The position numbers were made by a program, and so were the translations under genes. Of a stretch of DNA of 41,158 nucleotides, positions 14,701 to 23,515 are shown in pieces. Position 1 is the first letter of the stretch; every line of letters begins with the position of its first letter. This DNA is from a virus: positions 1-41,158 of the IMG/VR virus record IMGVR_UViG_3300005613_000149; one strand, 5' to 3'. The notes beneath the pieces were generated by a model, which made no database searches, was not told the DNA's origin, and saw only the letters and a list, made by a program, of their open reading frames with translations.

Positions 14701-16145
14701 ACATCGTCTGTTGCTATGCCCGTAATTCCATGACACTGCCAGTGCGCACCTGCAGAAAATGGATTGGTGATTTCAGTAAAAAAATTGCCATCATAATGAA
14801 AAGTCTTTATCGGGTAATAACCGTATGCAGCTGCCAGCCCGCCGTAGGCAAACCATATATCATTAGGAGTAATAGCATGAACAGCTTGCATGCCCCCATT
14901 GTAGGTAGAATCTGGATAGCTGGTACCGCTAAATTCTTCAGTTCTCTCAATCCATTCCAAACCGTTAAACTCAAAAACGGTACCCCACACTAAACCTGTA
15001 CTAGTATCTTTCCCCCAACCTGTAGCCCAAGCATGTATTTTATCTGCTACAGGAGGGTCTGGATTTACAATTGCTGGCCTATCTTCGTTTTTTAAGTAAC
15101 CCCAAACATCAGAATAGACTTGAGCATTATCAGCACTCGTCGGTTGTAATGATTCGTATTGCGTACCAGCTTGATTTTTTATATAAAAAATATAGCGTGT
15201 CCCACAACCCAAATGATTATTATCATCAATAGAGTAAAAACCACCAGTCGGTATGATACCGGGAATATCTACTTGATACCATGTCTCACTACCCTGCGCA
15301 GATCCACTAAAAAGGCCATAAACCCATTGCGCACCACCACTCGATTTTGCTGTCAAATAATAAATGTTATGATTTTCTGTCGTATTTATCTTTTTGCGTG
15401 GCACACTATAAACACTTGCATGTTCATCTGCAAGTGTTGCAACTTTAACCATTAAAGACCAACTGCCTCTTTTCCAAATTTCTCTCGCTGCAGTACGCCC
15501 TACTACTAAAAAATAAGAGTAAGCAAAAGCTGTAGGAAAGCCACTATCAACAATAGCAGGATTATATCTTGCTACAGCCATGCACGACGTATTGTTTATA
15601 GGTAGTCCGATGTCTGGACCGTAATCGGTGTGGCCCAATAACTGCCAGCTGCCAGAAGAGCTCTCATCATACAAAGCATTGGGAGAAAATAAGCCAATTC
15701 TATCACTATTATTGCCAGTAACCACGCGCCTAATTGAATTACTAGACATAGTTCTAGTAGCACTACCAACCTGTACGAACGTATTGCCATTGAAATATAT
15801 CGGGCCATCGGCGCAGTCGATGGTAACCATTCTATCATTTCGAACATCGAGGTTTATAACAGAAGCAGTAGCACTTGGGAAAACCGTAGTTGCGAAACGA
15901 CTCCAAGCACCCCCATATTTTTTGCGCGCCACATAGATTTTTCCAGCACTATCAACTCCAGCTACCCATATGTTTTCTTCCCGAGAACCTTTAATACAAT
16001 ACAGTTCTGCTACATTATCTTCACCACCATTAGGTAGATCATATCGTGTCCATGTGCCATCCCAATATTCCCAGACGCCTGGATATAAATTTGGCGCAAC
16101 GGCAGTACGCTCACAAGTCCAAAAGATAGTCTTCTTTGTTGTCAT
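11721..16145 (-). CDS. Giant beta-propeller tail adhesin with FExxW module
   Basis: 1474 residues, the largest protein here. Residues 1 to about 1050 carry repeated propeller blades of the type NDIWFAYGG ... FHYDGNFFTEI; the same plan recurs as DDVYFSCYQG ... ILHWDG, DDIWLSGG ... LCHFDGRNWSRI and DNVFILSRSS ... VLHWNG, with further YIATYRRIF-like blades between. Residues about 1070-1474 are a separate module clearly paralogous to the 580-residue protein encoded next upstream: FERAWGDGNH, RPSPIYANPNDALDI, DLDTGG, EGVN, FQTPN, and FExxW motifs near 1390, 1425 and 1465. Probably a receptor-binding arm; no enzyme motif seen. It starts one base after the preceding stop region (TAACAATG) with no clear ribosome site. 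Confidence 0.7.
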   Translation of the reverse strand: MTTKKTIFWTCERTAVAPNLYPGVWEYWDGTWTRYDLPNGGEDNVAELYCIKGSREENIWVAGVDSAGKIYVARKKYGGAWSRFATTVFPSATASVINLDVRNDRMVTIDCADGPIYFNGNTFVQVGSATRTMSSNSIRRVVTGNNSDRIGLFSPNALYDESSSGSWQLLGHTDYGPDIGLPINNTSCMAVARYNPAIVDSGFPTAFAYSYFLVVGRTAAREIWKRGSWSLMVKVATLADEHASVYSVPRKKINTTENHNIYYLTAKSSGGAQWVYGLFSGSAQGSETWYQVDIPGIIPTGGFYSIDDNNHLGCGTRYIFYIKNQAGTQYESLQPTSADNAQVYSDVWGYLKNEDRPAIVNPDPPVADKIHAWATGWGKDTSTGLVWGTVFEFNGLEWIERTEEFSGTSYPDSTYNGGMQAVHAITPNDIWFAYGGLAAAYGYYPIKTFHYDGNFFTEITNPFSAGAHWQCHGITGIATDDVYFSCYQGGYSQSRILHWDGISISVFADNATIGNTPLKILQMPNGDLYCLGSAAYILTMYVYIKSKDTWFSENLYSYGETIYYHAGVKLQTDGESVYIATYRRIFKGLFGNWKQLHEDNTTDNCGLSVFPNGDVYWYSIAYPYTYCSTVINDVRDTLNGQSQYLQHLAIDPTAVLGSARQEHMLAAQSWLTDKYQGSAMVPAGICDQYQSFTGGNGFTAWLEDYPEVSKIACGQGGIVVGYDSVNLEWIRMNADSFTDMSTNWTSILAFALDDIWLSGGSIPVVPYDESVSLLCHFDGRNWSRIANMGGGVFQSCCLHGNTTDNVFILSRSSSAGFHYINVLHWNGTALTTVLGLSTNGWNDFTPYSDNAATKLYVLPNGAMYIIGRYVHYLPAGSTNWQHGDVSDWQHEDPSGCDWYTGNNWDVDWVMGIDYDGSDIFVAKSGQGIWKGTFGSWEKVYTFVDGETGWPTDNLLKCGSAGDIYCGANNGRLVKYDAGTATWSSTLITDGSGDKTHHSLHYIQGEISLWSALHIAGPDSLADINAETLSIKSTVPPINEGGPGDTWEPPIGFLNIFGIYIAIVAEALNWSYEIPDAAAGSAYVWPHSADDGAETLATLESSMIPYELFERAWGDGNHLSAIEFEDSDLSQAKFHDEAGLVESFIWEWKQPIKDVNILLAQAGRPSPIYANPNDALDIGTKYKDLDTGGHAIMMRKEGVNSAFLTKTDHLFRPSVPGKGFGIGEPAGVGHEIAEFHQGAFLIAEADGILYAFLNVIPNTPIHAKISDRDATFFILVTIQGVQHIITDDGEGNLISDSDIFGNPFANTLQYVTGSVALQFNKAPDAGKIFAYYDYGITKITRLADNDSNLPYLSSINNVLLPPFNHGSISEFQTPNLAQAEFAGTIQPEDFESDWQNNENHQDMFSPTDLTTATFDPVVVQNFEDFEEYWKSNQAGDATHFPPPYEAGTAGAIRSGNWTGGDNFEDFEGTWSSVQV

Positions 16146-16147
16146 TG

Positions 16148-16384
16148 TTATTCGGCCAAAATTGTATCGACTTTAGTTTGTGCCTGATTCCTTATATTCT
16201 CCCATTCACTCTGCCCTAACTCACCTCCAATAACTTCGATAGGATTATAAGTATAGTCAGTTCCTACAGGCTCCACGAACTTCGACTCTTCTATGCCATA
16301 ACTTTTATTACAAGTGATTTCTTCAATTTTTGATTCATCATCGTTTCTAATAGTTATTGTTGCTGCTACAGTGATGTGCACCAT
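16148..16384 (-). CDS. Small hypothetical protein between adhesin paralogues
   Basis: 78 residues from the ATG at 16384, which has GTGAGG eight bases upstream; the open frame to 16417 adds an unlikely extension into the upstream gene. The start, VHITVAATITIRNDDESKIE, is two beta strands, followed by a conserved-looking NPIEVIGGELGQSEWENI and a helix. It may be a small adaptor for the large adhesin whose gene begins three bases later. Not recognised. Confidence 0.6.
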   Translation of the reverse strand: MVHITVAATITIRNDDESKIEEITCNKSYGIEESKFVEPVGTDYTYNPIEVIGGELGQSEWENIRNQAQTKVDTILAE

Positions 16385-16395
16385 AATAACCTCAC

Positions 16396-18138
16396 TTATA
16401 TTACAATTGGGTCCCAAGTCCCGCCTTCAAAGTTTTCTACTTGCAATGTTCCTCCATCAAATTTAGCTGGATTAGCATAAGCTATAATTCCTGCAGCTAT
16501 TGGCGGTTCATAATGATCTGCAGTAAACGCGCTTCGTGCAAACCAACCCCACTCTTTTTCAAAATCCTCAAAAAGCTCTACAGGTATTTCATCATATTGA
16601 CCCACTTCACTTGTTACTAAATCCCAATCATTCACAGAGTTTTCATTATCAGACCATTCTGTTTCAAAGGTCTCTGCTAAACTACCACCAGTGAAGACGC
16701 CTTGGAAAACATTTGGCGTTTGAAACTCATTGATGGCCGTATGATTATATGGAGGAATCGGATATGCATAACCACTAGCTGGGTCTAATCGAGCCACGGA
16801 CGAAACGAATGGCAGCTGAGAATCATCATCATGTAATCGTGCAGTCTTGCTACTTCCATATTCATTATGCAATTCAATCTTCGTATCTGCATCGGGAGCT
16901 TCAACGAAGGACACATCGATTATACCTAAATCATAATCAACATAGTTGCCTACCGCCTGCAAGATGTCTTCTTCACACACCCAATTGCCAAGGCCGTCGT
17001 CCGTCACGACGTATTCAACTCCAGCGATTGTTGCTGTTATGTAACAGAAGGACGGGATTAAATAGGGCTTGCGGTGCATTGGTACATTAATGGATATATG
17101 ACCGAATCTTTTGATATACCCATCTCCAGTTGCAAGATGCTCCACGGCTTGGTGCAGCTCTGCAATCAAATGCCCTTGTACTGGAGTACCAACATCATCT
17201 AAAATGACTTGACCATTAGCATCTACCATGGCGCCTTGCATGAACCTATCGGCATCTACTCGGGTAGGAAATAGCCAATCTACATTTTCCCACTCAATTG
17301 TATTGACACCCTCTTTGGTGTTTGCGGTGCCAAAGCCGCCTGTATCTAGGTCTCTATATTCCTGCTCTAAATCAATGGCGTCATTGGGATTGCTATAAAT
17401 AGGCGCAGACCTGCCAGAGTTAGATAAGAGACTTGAAACCAATCGGATAGGCCTACGCCAACCCTGATTGAAGGCCTCAATAGTTCCATAGCTATCATTG
17501 AATTTAACGCCATCTAAATCAGCATCTTCAAATTCGACTAAGCTAATATGATTTCCATCTCCCCACGCAGATTCAAACTGTTCATAGGGCAAGATGCTAG
17601 ATTCAACTGCTGCAATTTCCTCTGCATTGGTATCTGGTATAACGTCCCAGGCATAAGCAGAGCCAACTTCAGCTCCGGGCTGTTCAAAGTTCCAATTGTA
17701 AGTCGTATCAACTGATATACTTTGTGTTTGGAATGCATAAGTGGTGTCCAGGGAGTTGGAGTAGAGATCGTCAGCCTGCACACGCACCTGCACAATTGTA
17801 TCTTGTGGAAATAACAAAGTGGGATTTATGTCATAATGATGCCCATCTGTAATCAAGGTGCGAGTTACGCTATAGCCTGGCTGTTGCGCTTCTCCTGTCC
17901 AAACTAAGTCCCAAGCTGCTGCCCCAATTTTCATTTGGATGATGACAGATGCTGCATCAATACCCGATTTAACGACACCTACATCGACAAGATCAAATAA
18001 GACATTGCTAGCAATGTTTACATCAGGCTCGGAGACATCTGGATTTCTATTTTGTAAGATTGGCGCTACTATGTCTAAGGTTGCCTCTGCTTTACCAAAG
18101 CGCGTAACTCCAAATCTTTCTACACCGAATCTTGTCAT
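16396..18138 (-). CDS. Tail protein paralogous to adhesin C-terminus
   Basis: 580 residues. The N-terminus has three RFG repeats (TRFGVERFGVTRFG). Residues 25-140 look like an Ig-type domain. Residues about 148-580 are paralogous to the last 400 residues of the 1474-residue protein: FESAWGDGNH at 188-197, RSAPIYSNPNDAIDL, DLDTGG, EGVN, FQTPN, and FExxW motifs at 491-495, 526-530 and about 570-575. A tandem duplication followed by fusion to a propeller is the simplest history. Likely a baseplate-proximal structural component. The ribosome site is weak. Confidence 0.65.
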   Translation of the reverse strand: MTRFGVERFGVTRFGKAEATLDIVAPILQNRNPDVSEPDVNIASNVLFDLVDVGVVKSGIDAASVIIQMKIGAAAWDLVWTGEAQQPGYSVTRTLITDGHHYDINPTLLFPQDTIVQVRVQADDLYSNSLDTTYAFQTQSISVDTTYNWNFEQPGAEVGSAYAWDVIPDTNAEEIAAVESSILPYEQFESAWGDGNHISLVEFEDADLDGVKFNDSYGTIEAFNQGWRRPIRLVSSLLSNSGRSAPIYSNPNDAIDLEQEYRDLDTGGFGTANTKEGVNTIEWENVDWLFPTRVDADRFMQGAMVDANGQVILDDVGTPVQGHLIAELHQAVEHLATGDGYIKRFGHISINVPMHRKPYLIPSFCYITATIAGVEYVVTDDGLGNWVCEEDILQAVGNYVDYDLGIIDVSFVEAPDADTKIELHNEYGSSKTARLHDDDSQLPFVSSVARLDPASGYAYPIPPYNHTAINEFQTPNVFQGVFTGGSLAETFETEWSDNENSVNDWDLVTSEVGQYDEIPVELFEDFEKEWGWFARSAFTADHYEPPIAAGIIAYANPAKFDGGTLQVENFEGGTWDPIVI

Positions 18139-18159
18139 CGCTTAATTTCTCAATGTCTA

Positions 18160-20061
18160 CTATGGATATCTCAAACTAAAATGATTGAAATGGATGGTAG
18201 TTGCAGGATTTGCTCCAGCCGTTACACCGTAAAGGGCCAACCTGTTCGGACTATAATCAATAGGATTGCTTGTCGACCTCCAGAAAGTCATGTCATTTAG
18301 TTCTGGTTCATTACCGATTGCATTTGTTGAATAGTAGAAAATAAAAACATTGCCTCGGCGAATTAAACCAACCCACATCCCATCTTGCCCAATTGTAATT
18401 TGCTGCTCATTACTTGAATTCCATAATGAGGAGACCCGCAATGCTGTACTAATATGGCATTGTGCCACTCTAATAAATTTTGCTTTAGTTCCTACCTCAT
18501 ATATACAAATTCCACCTGCAACTATATCAGTCAAACCTACATTTTTCACATAGACTTTTGCACTAAAATCGTAGGGGGCAATACCCATATAAATATTGGG
18601 TGCATTAAAATTACTACCATACCAATCAAGGGTTGTACCGCTTGGAAGATCGATTTCTAGTCTGCCGTTTTGCTCTGTTACAGACCCACCTGTCGGAACA
18701 TTAACTGTCCATGTAGCGTCTAAAGAATCATCATCCAAGGGATCGATGAAGTCTGATGCGCCTCCACCCCCTGCGCTAGCACCAACGGCTGCGATAGCAA
18801 AAGCAGACAAGGAGACATGCTTAAACGTGAGGTCACCTACTGGTGAAGTGGTGTCTCGCACCCAAAGCTCTATTGTGTCATTCTCAGATAAGGATACGAT
18901 GCCTGATGCAGCGATAACACCAATATCACCACCAGCACCTAATTTACGTTCAGTCGCTATAGAATCTATTAAGGTAGCTCCATTATTCTTAAATACAGCA
19001 ACTTCATATGCGGAGCTCGCTTGCCCTGAAAATGAAGCATTGAAGGAAATCCTATAGTTCCCGTCAGCCCCAATTGTAAGATGGTCGTTAGTATGATCTG
19101 GAGTAACATCACCTGAGCTTACTTCATTTGTATCAAAATTAGTTACTTGATACCAATCATTCAGTACAGATATTGAAGTTGAATTTGTATTGCCGTAAAC
19201 AGAGATACCCCCATTAGATGGTGTATAATCTACCCAAGCACCTACACCATTGAAAAGCTCAGTCGCAACATTACTAAGCTTTTTCATTAAACCATGAGCA
19301 GCGTTTGTTACATCTAAATCTGTATTGTCGTCTGGAGATGCAAGATCATCTAGCTTGATTGAATCACCACCACCAGATTGATGACTAGCAGTATGTGCTG
19401 TTGGGGTTCTGGACGCAGTTGTAAAGTCTAAATCTCCCCCAGATATTTTTGCGTTAAGATTAGTGAGAGTATCTATTGTGTGCTGGCTGCTCCCTAATAA
19501 ATGTGCAGCACCAGCTGGAACTGTATACCCGCCAATGCCATTCATGTATTCAGTAGCAATGTTACTTAATTTCTTCTGCAATCCATGCGCTGTAGGACTA
19601 GCATTCAGATTTTCATTATCGCTTGGGACATTGAGCTCATCTAATTTTTTATTGATAAGATGATTGAGTAAAGCAACAAGCATCGTGCCATAACTGAATT
19701 GATAATCACCAGGAACAGCCTTATCTGCGAACTCAGTTCCTACTGTAACAATTGTTTGACAGCTATCTCTATCGATATCTGGATTGCTATCACCTTCTCC
19801 ATTGGTAGCGATGCATTCACAAACGTAACTGCCTGACACATTTGCATCAATATTGAATGAAGGATTTTGCACACTGGATGCACCATCAGTGAAGTCCCCA
19901 TTTACTCCTACATCAGCTGCACTTCCTAATGGAACTGACTTCATTGTCCAAGCGTAACTTGTAGGGGACCCTGTTGCTGTTGCAGTTAAGGCTATAGCTT
20001 GAGGCGAACCGCTGTAAGTTTTACTTTGGTCCGCACCACATGTAACTACTGGAACTGCCAT
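18160..20061 (-). CDS. Multidomain tail protein: Ig, HGL repeats, C1q-like, ConA-like
   Basis: 633 residues. Residues 1-105 form an Ig/PKD-like domain (ATGSPTSYAWTMKSVP, later SGSYVCECIATNGEG with paired Cys). Two copies of a short repeat follow at about 150-185 and 240-275: TAHGLQKKLSNIATEYMNG and AAHGLMKKLSNVATELFNG. Residues about 295-420 have the C1q/TNF jelly-roll pattern (YRISFNASFSGQ). The last 190 residues start with DPLDDDSLDATW and fit a concanavalin A-like sugar-binding domain. It follows the gpJ-like wedge gene, as expected of a baseplate-attached adhesin. AAGGAT precedes the ATG. Confidence 0.7.
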   Translation of the reverse strand: MAVPVVTCGADQSKTYSGSPQAIALTATATGSPTSYAWTMKSVPLGSAADVGVNGDFTDGASSVQNPSFNIDANVSGSYVCECIATNGEGDSNPDIDRDSCQTIVTVGTEFADKAVPGDYQFSYGTMLVALLNHLINKKLDELNVPSDNENLNASPTAHGLQKKLSNIATEYMNGIGGYTVPAGAAHLLGSSQHTIDTLTNLNAKISGGDLDFTTASRTPTAHTASHQSGGGDSIKLDDLASPDDNTDLDVTNAAHGLMKKLSNVATELFNGVGAWVDYTPSNGGISVYGNTNSTSISVLNDWYQVTNFDTNEVSSGDVTPDHTNDHLTIGADGNYRISFNASFSGQASSAYEVAVFKNNGATLIDSIATERKLGAGGDIGVIAASGIVSLSENDTIELWVRDTTSPVGDLTFKHVSLSAFAIAAVGASAGGGGASDFIDPLDDDSLDATWTVNVPTGGSVTEQNGRLEIDLPSGTTLDWYGSNFNAPNIYMGIAPYDFSAKVYVKNVGLTDIVAGGICIYEVGTKAKFIRVAQCHISTALRVSSLWNSSNEQQITIGQDGMWVGLIRRGNVFIFYYSTNAIGNEPELNDMTFWRSTSNPIDYSPNRLALYGVTAGANPATTIHFNHFSLRYP

Positions 20062-20070
20062 GGCTAATCC

Positions 20071-21627
20071 TTATATCTGTACGCCGTTTTGATCTTGGTC
20101 AAATATAGTTACAGTACCCAGTATTGGGAACTGCAAATCCCCTAAACGAATTGATCCATGCAAATTGTTTAAGAGCAGATTATTAGAAGCGGATGAAATA
20201 TATCGAACACCTTCTGCAGCCAAGATTGCATCAAACACAGAAGACCATGTGATAAGATAATCAGGATTACCATCAGAGCCCAACAACTTAGCTCCAAAAT
20301 CTATTGAAGTATTTGGCGTCTTATCATCTAACGCTACTGCAAAGAAATCATCCAGGGCGTTTTGAATATTAGTCTTCACATCTACAGCAGAGACTGTACT
20401 TGTTTTATTAATACGCACAGATACGTCAATAGCATAAAGCTCTGCCGCAAATACATCATATCTGAATCCCAAGACTCCAGGTGTGTCGCTATACTTTGCC
20501 AGTGCTGCATCAATCTCAGCGAGTTTGGCATCCGATGGCACATCTGCTTTGAATCGTCCAGACTCGAGCTCAGTGCCATAGGCTACAATTTCCAAACGTC
20601 CATAGTCCTCTGCAATTGCTGGCACTACATCAGACGTGGCCATGAAGGCACGAGCGACACCGCCAGTCGCAGTTGCAATATATTCATAATCTTCCTCTGA
20701 CACTGCACGGTATCTGTTTCGTAGTGACTGTGGCCCGCGCACTCTAGCTTCAGATACAGACATGGCATCCTCACCAGACTGTGACGAAGCTGTATTATTA
20801 AAAGTTAATGATACAGGACCACCTAATGAATCTGTAATAGGAGTTTCAATAGTCCAAAGCGCATTAGCCGAAACTTCTCCTGCGGTGCCTCCACCAACTT
20901 TGTACTCAATATCAATCGTACCTTGTGGAATGGAGCCATTGATTCCATTCCCGAACCTAATGCGAGCACGACCCTCATCATCTACCAAGACAACAAAAGC
21001 TTTTGTGGTAGAAGTAGTACCCAGAAATGTGAGGTATTGCGTATAAGCACCATCATTTGCTGTGACAACAGCAGAGTCATCGATGTAAGGAGATTTGTCT
21101 AACAGCAATTCTAAATTTGGTTCGAGTGGAGAATCGAAAGCATCCGTCTCAACTTCAGCCTGTTCTAGGTTGACATCTACGCTCGATTCGCCTACAGCAA
21201 TGAAAGCGCCTACAGAAGTCACACGGTACACCTTGCTGGTACCAAGCTCTCTCGTTCGAACCACTACGCCTTCGTCGATGGGGATTGTGACAGTAGCTAC
21301 TCCAGTAGCCAATGCGAAAGTGCCAGTTAATGTGGCTGGCGTGCCATTCGGGAGGGTGAATCCGCTTAGTCTAGCAAGACGTATGGCCGCCAGCCTATCT
21401 GTTATTGTAGCCCACGACATTTGCCGCACGCGCTCTTCCATTGTTCCACGGATTAAGTCCGCTATGAAAACCATGCCCTCCAGCAAAAGATTTTCTGGAA
21501 AAGCTGGGCTAAAATCATCCCATTCAGGATTGACCTGATTGAACAATTTTTGCAATCTCACGAGCATATCTTCACGAGAGATTCCCGTATAATCTAATGT
21601 ACCTTGGGGCAGTAATGGCAACGGCAT
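20071..21627 (-). CDS. Baseplate wedge protein, gpJ/gp6-like
   Basis: 518 residues matching the baseplate J-like family (P2 gpJ, T4 gp6, Mu gp47). The typical features are in order: an N-terminal helical segment with NPEWDDFSPAFPENLLLEGM, the RLARLSGFTLP helix, IPIDEGVVVRTRE, a long beta section with RIRFGNGINGSIPQGTIDIE, then EARVRGPQSLRNRYRAVSEE. It forms the ring around the hub that transmits the contraction signal. AGGAGA lies before the ATG, and the gp25-like gene is just upstream, the usual pairing. Confidence 0.9.
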   Translation of the reverse strand: MPLPLLPQGTLDYTGISREDMLVRLQKLFNQVNPEWDDFSPAFPENLLLEGMVFIADLIRGTMEERVRQMSWATITDRLAAIRLARLSGFTLPNGTPATLTGTFALATGVATVTIPIDEGVVVRTRELGTSKVYRVTSVGAFIAVGESSVDVNLEQAEVETDAFDSPLEPNLELLLDKSPYIDDSAVVTANDGAYTQYLTFLGTTSTTKAFVVLVDDEGRARIRFGNGINGSIPQGTIDIEYKVGGGTAGEVSANALWTIETPITDSLGGPVSLTFNNTASSQSGEDAMSVSEARVRGPQSLRNRYRAVSEEDYEYIATATGGVARAFMATSDVVPAIAEDYGRLEIVAYGTELESGRFKADVPSDAKLAEIDAALAKYSDTPGVLGFRYDVFAAELYAIDVSVRINKTSTVSAVDVKTNIQNALDDFFAVALDDKTPNTSIDFGAKLLGSDGNPDYLITWSSVFDAILAAEGVRYISSASNNLLLNNLHGSIRLGDLQFPILGTVTIFDQDQNGVQI

Positions 21628-21636
21628 AACTCTCTC

Positions 21637-22059
21637 CTAAATCGTAATCGTTTGTACCACAGGACCCAATGCAAATTTAGTGCTGTCTGCACGTGCGCCT
21701 GCTGTTGTTGCATTGGGAATACCCCAAGTAGCAATAACGCGCATATCTTCCTCTTCAGCAATCGTACCCAATTGTACCTCGACCTTAATCAATATGATGT
21801 CCGGAATCCAAAGATTCATAGCCGAGGCAACATCGGCCTGCAAAAATCCTTGATCTGCCTCCGTTATGGATTGCGTGCGAAGATAATGAATGCGTGTGCC
21901 ATAAGTAGGTTCCCAAGGATATGAGCCTAACGGCGTCCGCAATAGATGATGAACGGCTGCTGTGTACCTAGGGCCCATGCTTCCTGTGACCCAGCCCTTA
22001 GCATCTCTTTGCAACGGCCATATCGCATTGCGTCTTCTATTTGCTGGTATTACAGCCAC
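21637..22059 (-). CDS. Baseplate wedge protein, gp25/gpW-like
   Basis: 140 residues of the gpW/gp25 family: WPLQRDAKGWVTGSMG at the start, then LRTPLGSYPWEPTYGTRIHY, with the EPTYG motif diagnostic of the family, and a helix before WIPDIILIKVEVQL. T4 gp25 is the conserved wedge subunit that starts sheath assembly. The start is GTG, with TAGGAG eight bases upstream. It is followed directly by the gpJ-like wedge gene, the standard order in contractile systems. Confidence 0.9.
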   Translation of the reverse strand: MAVIPANRRRNAIWPLQRDAKGWVTGSMGPRYTAAVHHLLRTPLGSYPWEPTYGTRIHYLRTQSITEADQGFLQADVASAMNLWIPDIILIKVEVQLGTIAEEEDMRVIATWGIPNATTAGARADSTKFALGPVVQTITI

Positions 22060-22070
22060 AGTTAAGTCTC

Positions 22071-22901
22071 CTAAAAATTTACAAAGTCTGGTACCGCACG
22101 TTGCCTTTGATTTCCAGACCTTCCAACAACTGGCGCCAATAAATTATACAACCATACTGTAACGTTGCGCATGCCCGCAATAGATTCAATGAGAGCACCC
22201 AGCGCAGGTGTTCCTTGAGCTTCATTTATATCCTGCTGTATGCCAGCTAATACATCAGGCAGAGACGATAAGTCTTTCAGAATTTGTCGTAATTCCGGAA
22301 TAGGTATCAAACGAGCAAGTGGATTCAACAATATGCTCAATATTGGTGATATGAACTTCAGAATATCCATAGCATTAACAACGAGTTTGGTTGCTTGTTC
22401 TCCCGCACAATCATTGATTGCACCCAGTTCAATATCACCAAGGTCTAAGGCTAATGAAATATTCGCTTTGTATTCTGAAATGCGTTCGTCCAAAAATACA
22501 AATAAGTTAATAACCTCATCCAATATTGAAACTACATAAAGGCACAAACTGAGCATGGTCTTTACATATTCAAACGGGGGAAAGAAGGAAGCTAGCCTCG
22601 CGATAGCTTTAATTAAATCCTTCAAGCATTCGATTATGGGACCAGGTGAAGGAGGCAAGAGCGCATCTATCACTGCTTCCTGACAACTTTTGATAGCCAC
22701 AATTACTTCAATCATTTCTAAGAAACGTCGAAGCGGTGCCAATGCATTGCCCGCAAGCTCCTGCATCGACATGATATAAACAGATAAGTCTGGTAAATCA
22801 TAGAGAGATTGCCGTGCTGCTTCCAAAACGCCGAACTGTGGAATATCGAGTTTCGGCAGCTCAGGGGGATCAGGCATCTCTATGCAAGGCACGGTAGTCA
22901 T
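22071..22901 (-). CDS. Helical, hydrophobic baseplate-region protein
   Basis: 276 residues, nearly all alpha-helical and unusually hydrophobic: LSLCLYVVSILDEVINLFVF, ISPILSILLNPLARLIPIP and others, with six Cys and a Pro-rich start (PDPPELPKLDIP). It lies between the spike and gp25 genes, a slot with a helical protein of unknown role in several large myoviruses. It could be an inner tube or hub plug released into the host membrane, or a membrane-active protein; neither is shown. ATG overlaps the spike stop by one base (TAATG), so their amounts are linked. Confidence 0.6.
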   Translation of the reverse strand: MTTVPCIEMPDPPELPKLDIPQFGVLEAARQSLYDLPDLSVYIMSMQELAGNALAPLRRFLEMIEVIVAIKSCQEAVIDALLPPSPGPIIECLKDLIKAIARLASFFPPFEYVKTMLSLCLYVVSILDEVINLFVFLDERISEYKANISLALDLGDIELGAINDCAGEQATKLVVNAMDILKFISPILSILLNPLARLIPIPELRQILKDLSSLPDVLAGIQQDINEAQGTPALGALIESIAGMRNVTVWLYNLLAPVVGRSGNQRQRAVPDFVNF

Positions 22902-23515
22902 TAGATTGTCGTCACTCCTGGCTTACGTTGAACAACCCGTCCTTGAATCTGCACTTGAGCCGCATCCAATTTGATTGCCCCTTTAGACTCAATATCTATA
23001 GATGTCGTGGCCTTAATTGCAATCGTGCATGACTTGTTTGATTCTCCATCTGTTGCGTTCATGATGATATGCGAACCTGACTTCTTCTCAAAGATTTCAA
23101 AGCGTCTATCATCTTCCTTCGTCACGACAAAGAAGCGAAAGTATTCATCTTCCCAAATTATTTGATAATCTAGTTCATCCAAATCAGGATTGGCATGGGC
23201 TTCTGCAGTTAATGCAGGCCCTAAAGGAGTACCATCTGGAGCACCATAAGGACCGGGCAGATATGCTGGAGTGACAGAAGGGTCTCCTTGATCAAAGAAC
23301 ATAGCAACTTGTGCACCAATTGGCACCACGTATTTAGAACCTCTCGCACCTGTATCACCACCTGCCCCTGGCCAACCGATAGGCACAACCCACTCCGGAT
23401 ATTGATTATCCCAAAGATCTTTGACTTTGACTTTTATTCGACCGATTCCTTCTGGGTCTTTATTATCAGATACTATTGCCCAAATGAAACCAGGTATAAT
23501 ATTATTGCCTGCCAT
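22901..23515 (-). CDS. Baseplate spike, gpV/gp5 OB-fold
   Basis: 204 residues. The N-terminal OB-fold carries the PEGIGRIKVKVKDLWDNQ pattern (D-P-x-x-x-G-R-V-K-V), then EWVVPIGWPGAGG and VVPIGAQVAMFFDQGDPSVT, all diagnostic of phage baseplate V/gp5/VgrG N-domains. The C-terminus ends in a short beta-helix-like run with SIDIESKGAIKLDAAQVQIQ. It lacks a lysozyme domain, unlike T4 gp5, and lacks an obvious metal-binding tip. It forms the membrane-piercing spike under the hub. ATG overlaps the hub stop (TAATG). Confidence 0.85.
   Translation of the reverse strand: MAGNNIIPGFIWAIVSDNKDPEGIGRIKVKVKDLWDNQYPEWVVPIGWPGAGGDTGARGSKYVVPIGAQVAMFFDQGDPSVTPAYLPGPYGAPDGTPLGPALTAEAHANPDLDELDYQIIWEDEYFRFFVVTKEDDRRFEIFEKKSGSHIIMNATDGESNKSCTIAIKATTSIDIESKGAIKLDAAQVQIQGRVVQRKPGVTTI

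Noticed and set aside
21095-21538. 147-codon + strand open frame
   Set aside because: Antisense to the clear gpJ-like wedge gene, Ser/Val-rich shadow translation, no ribosome site.
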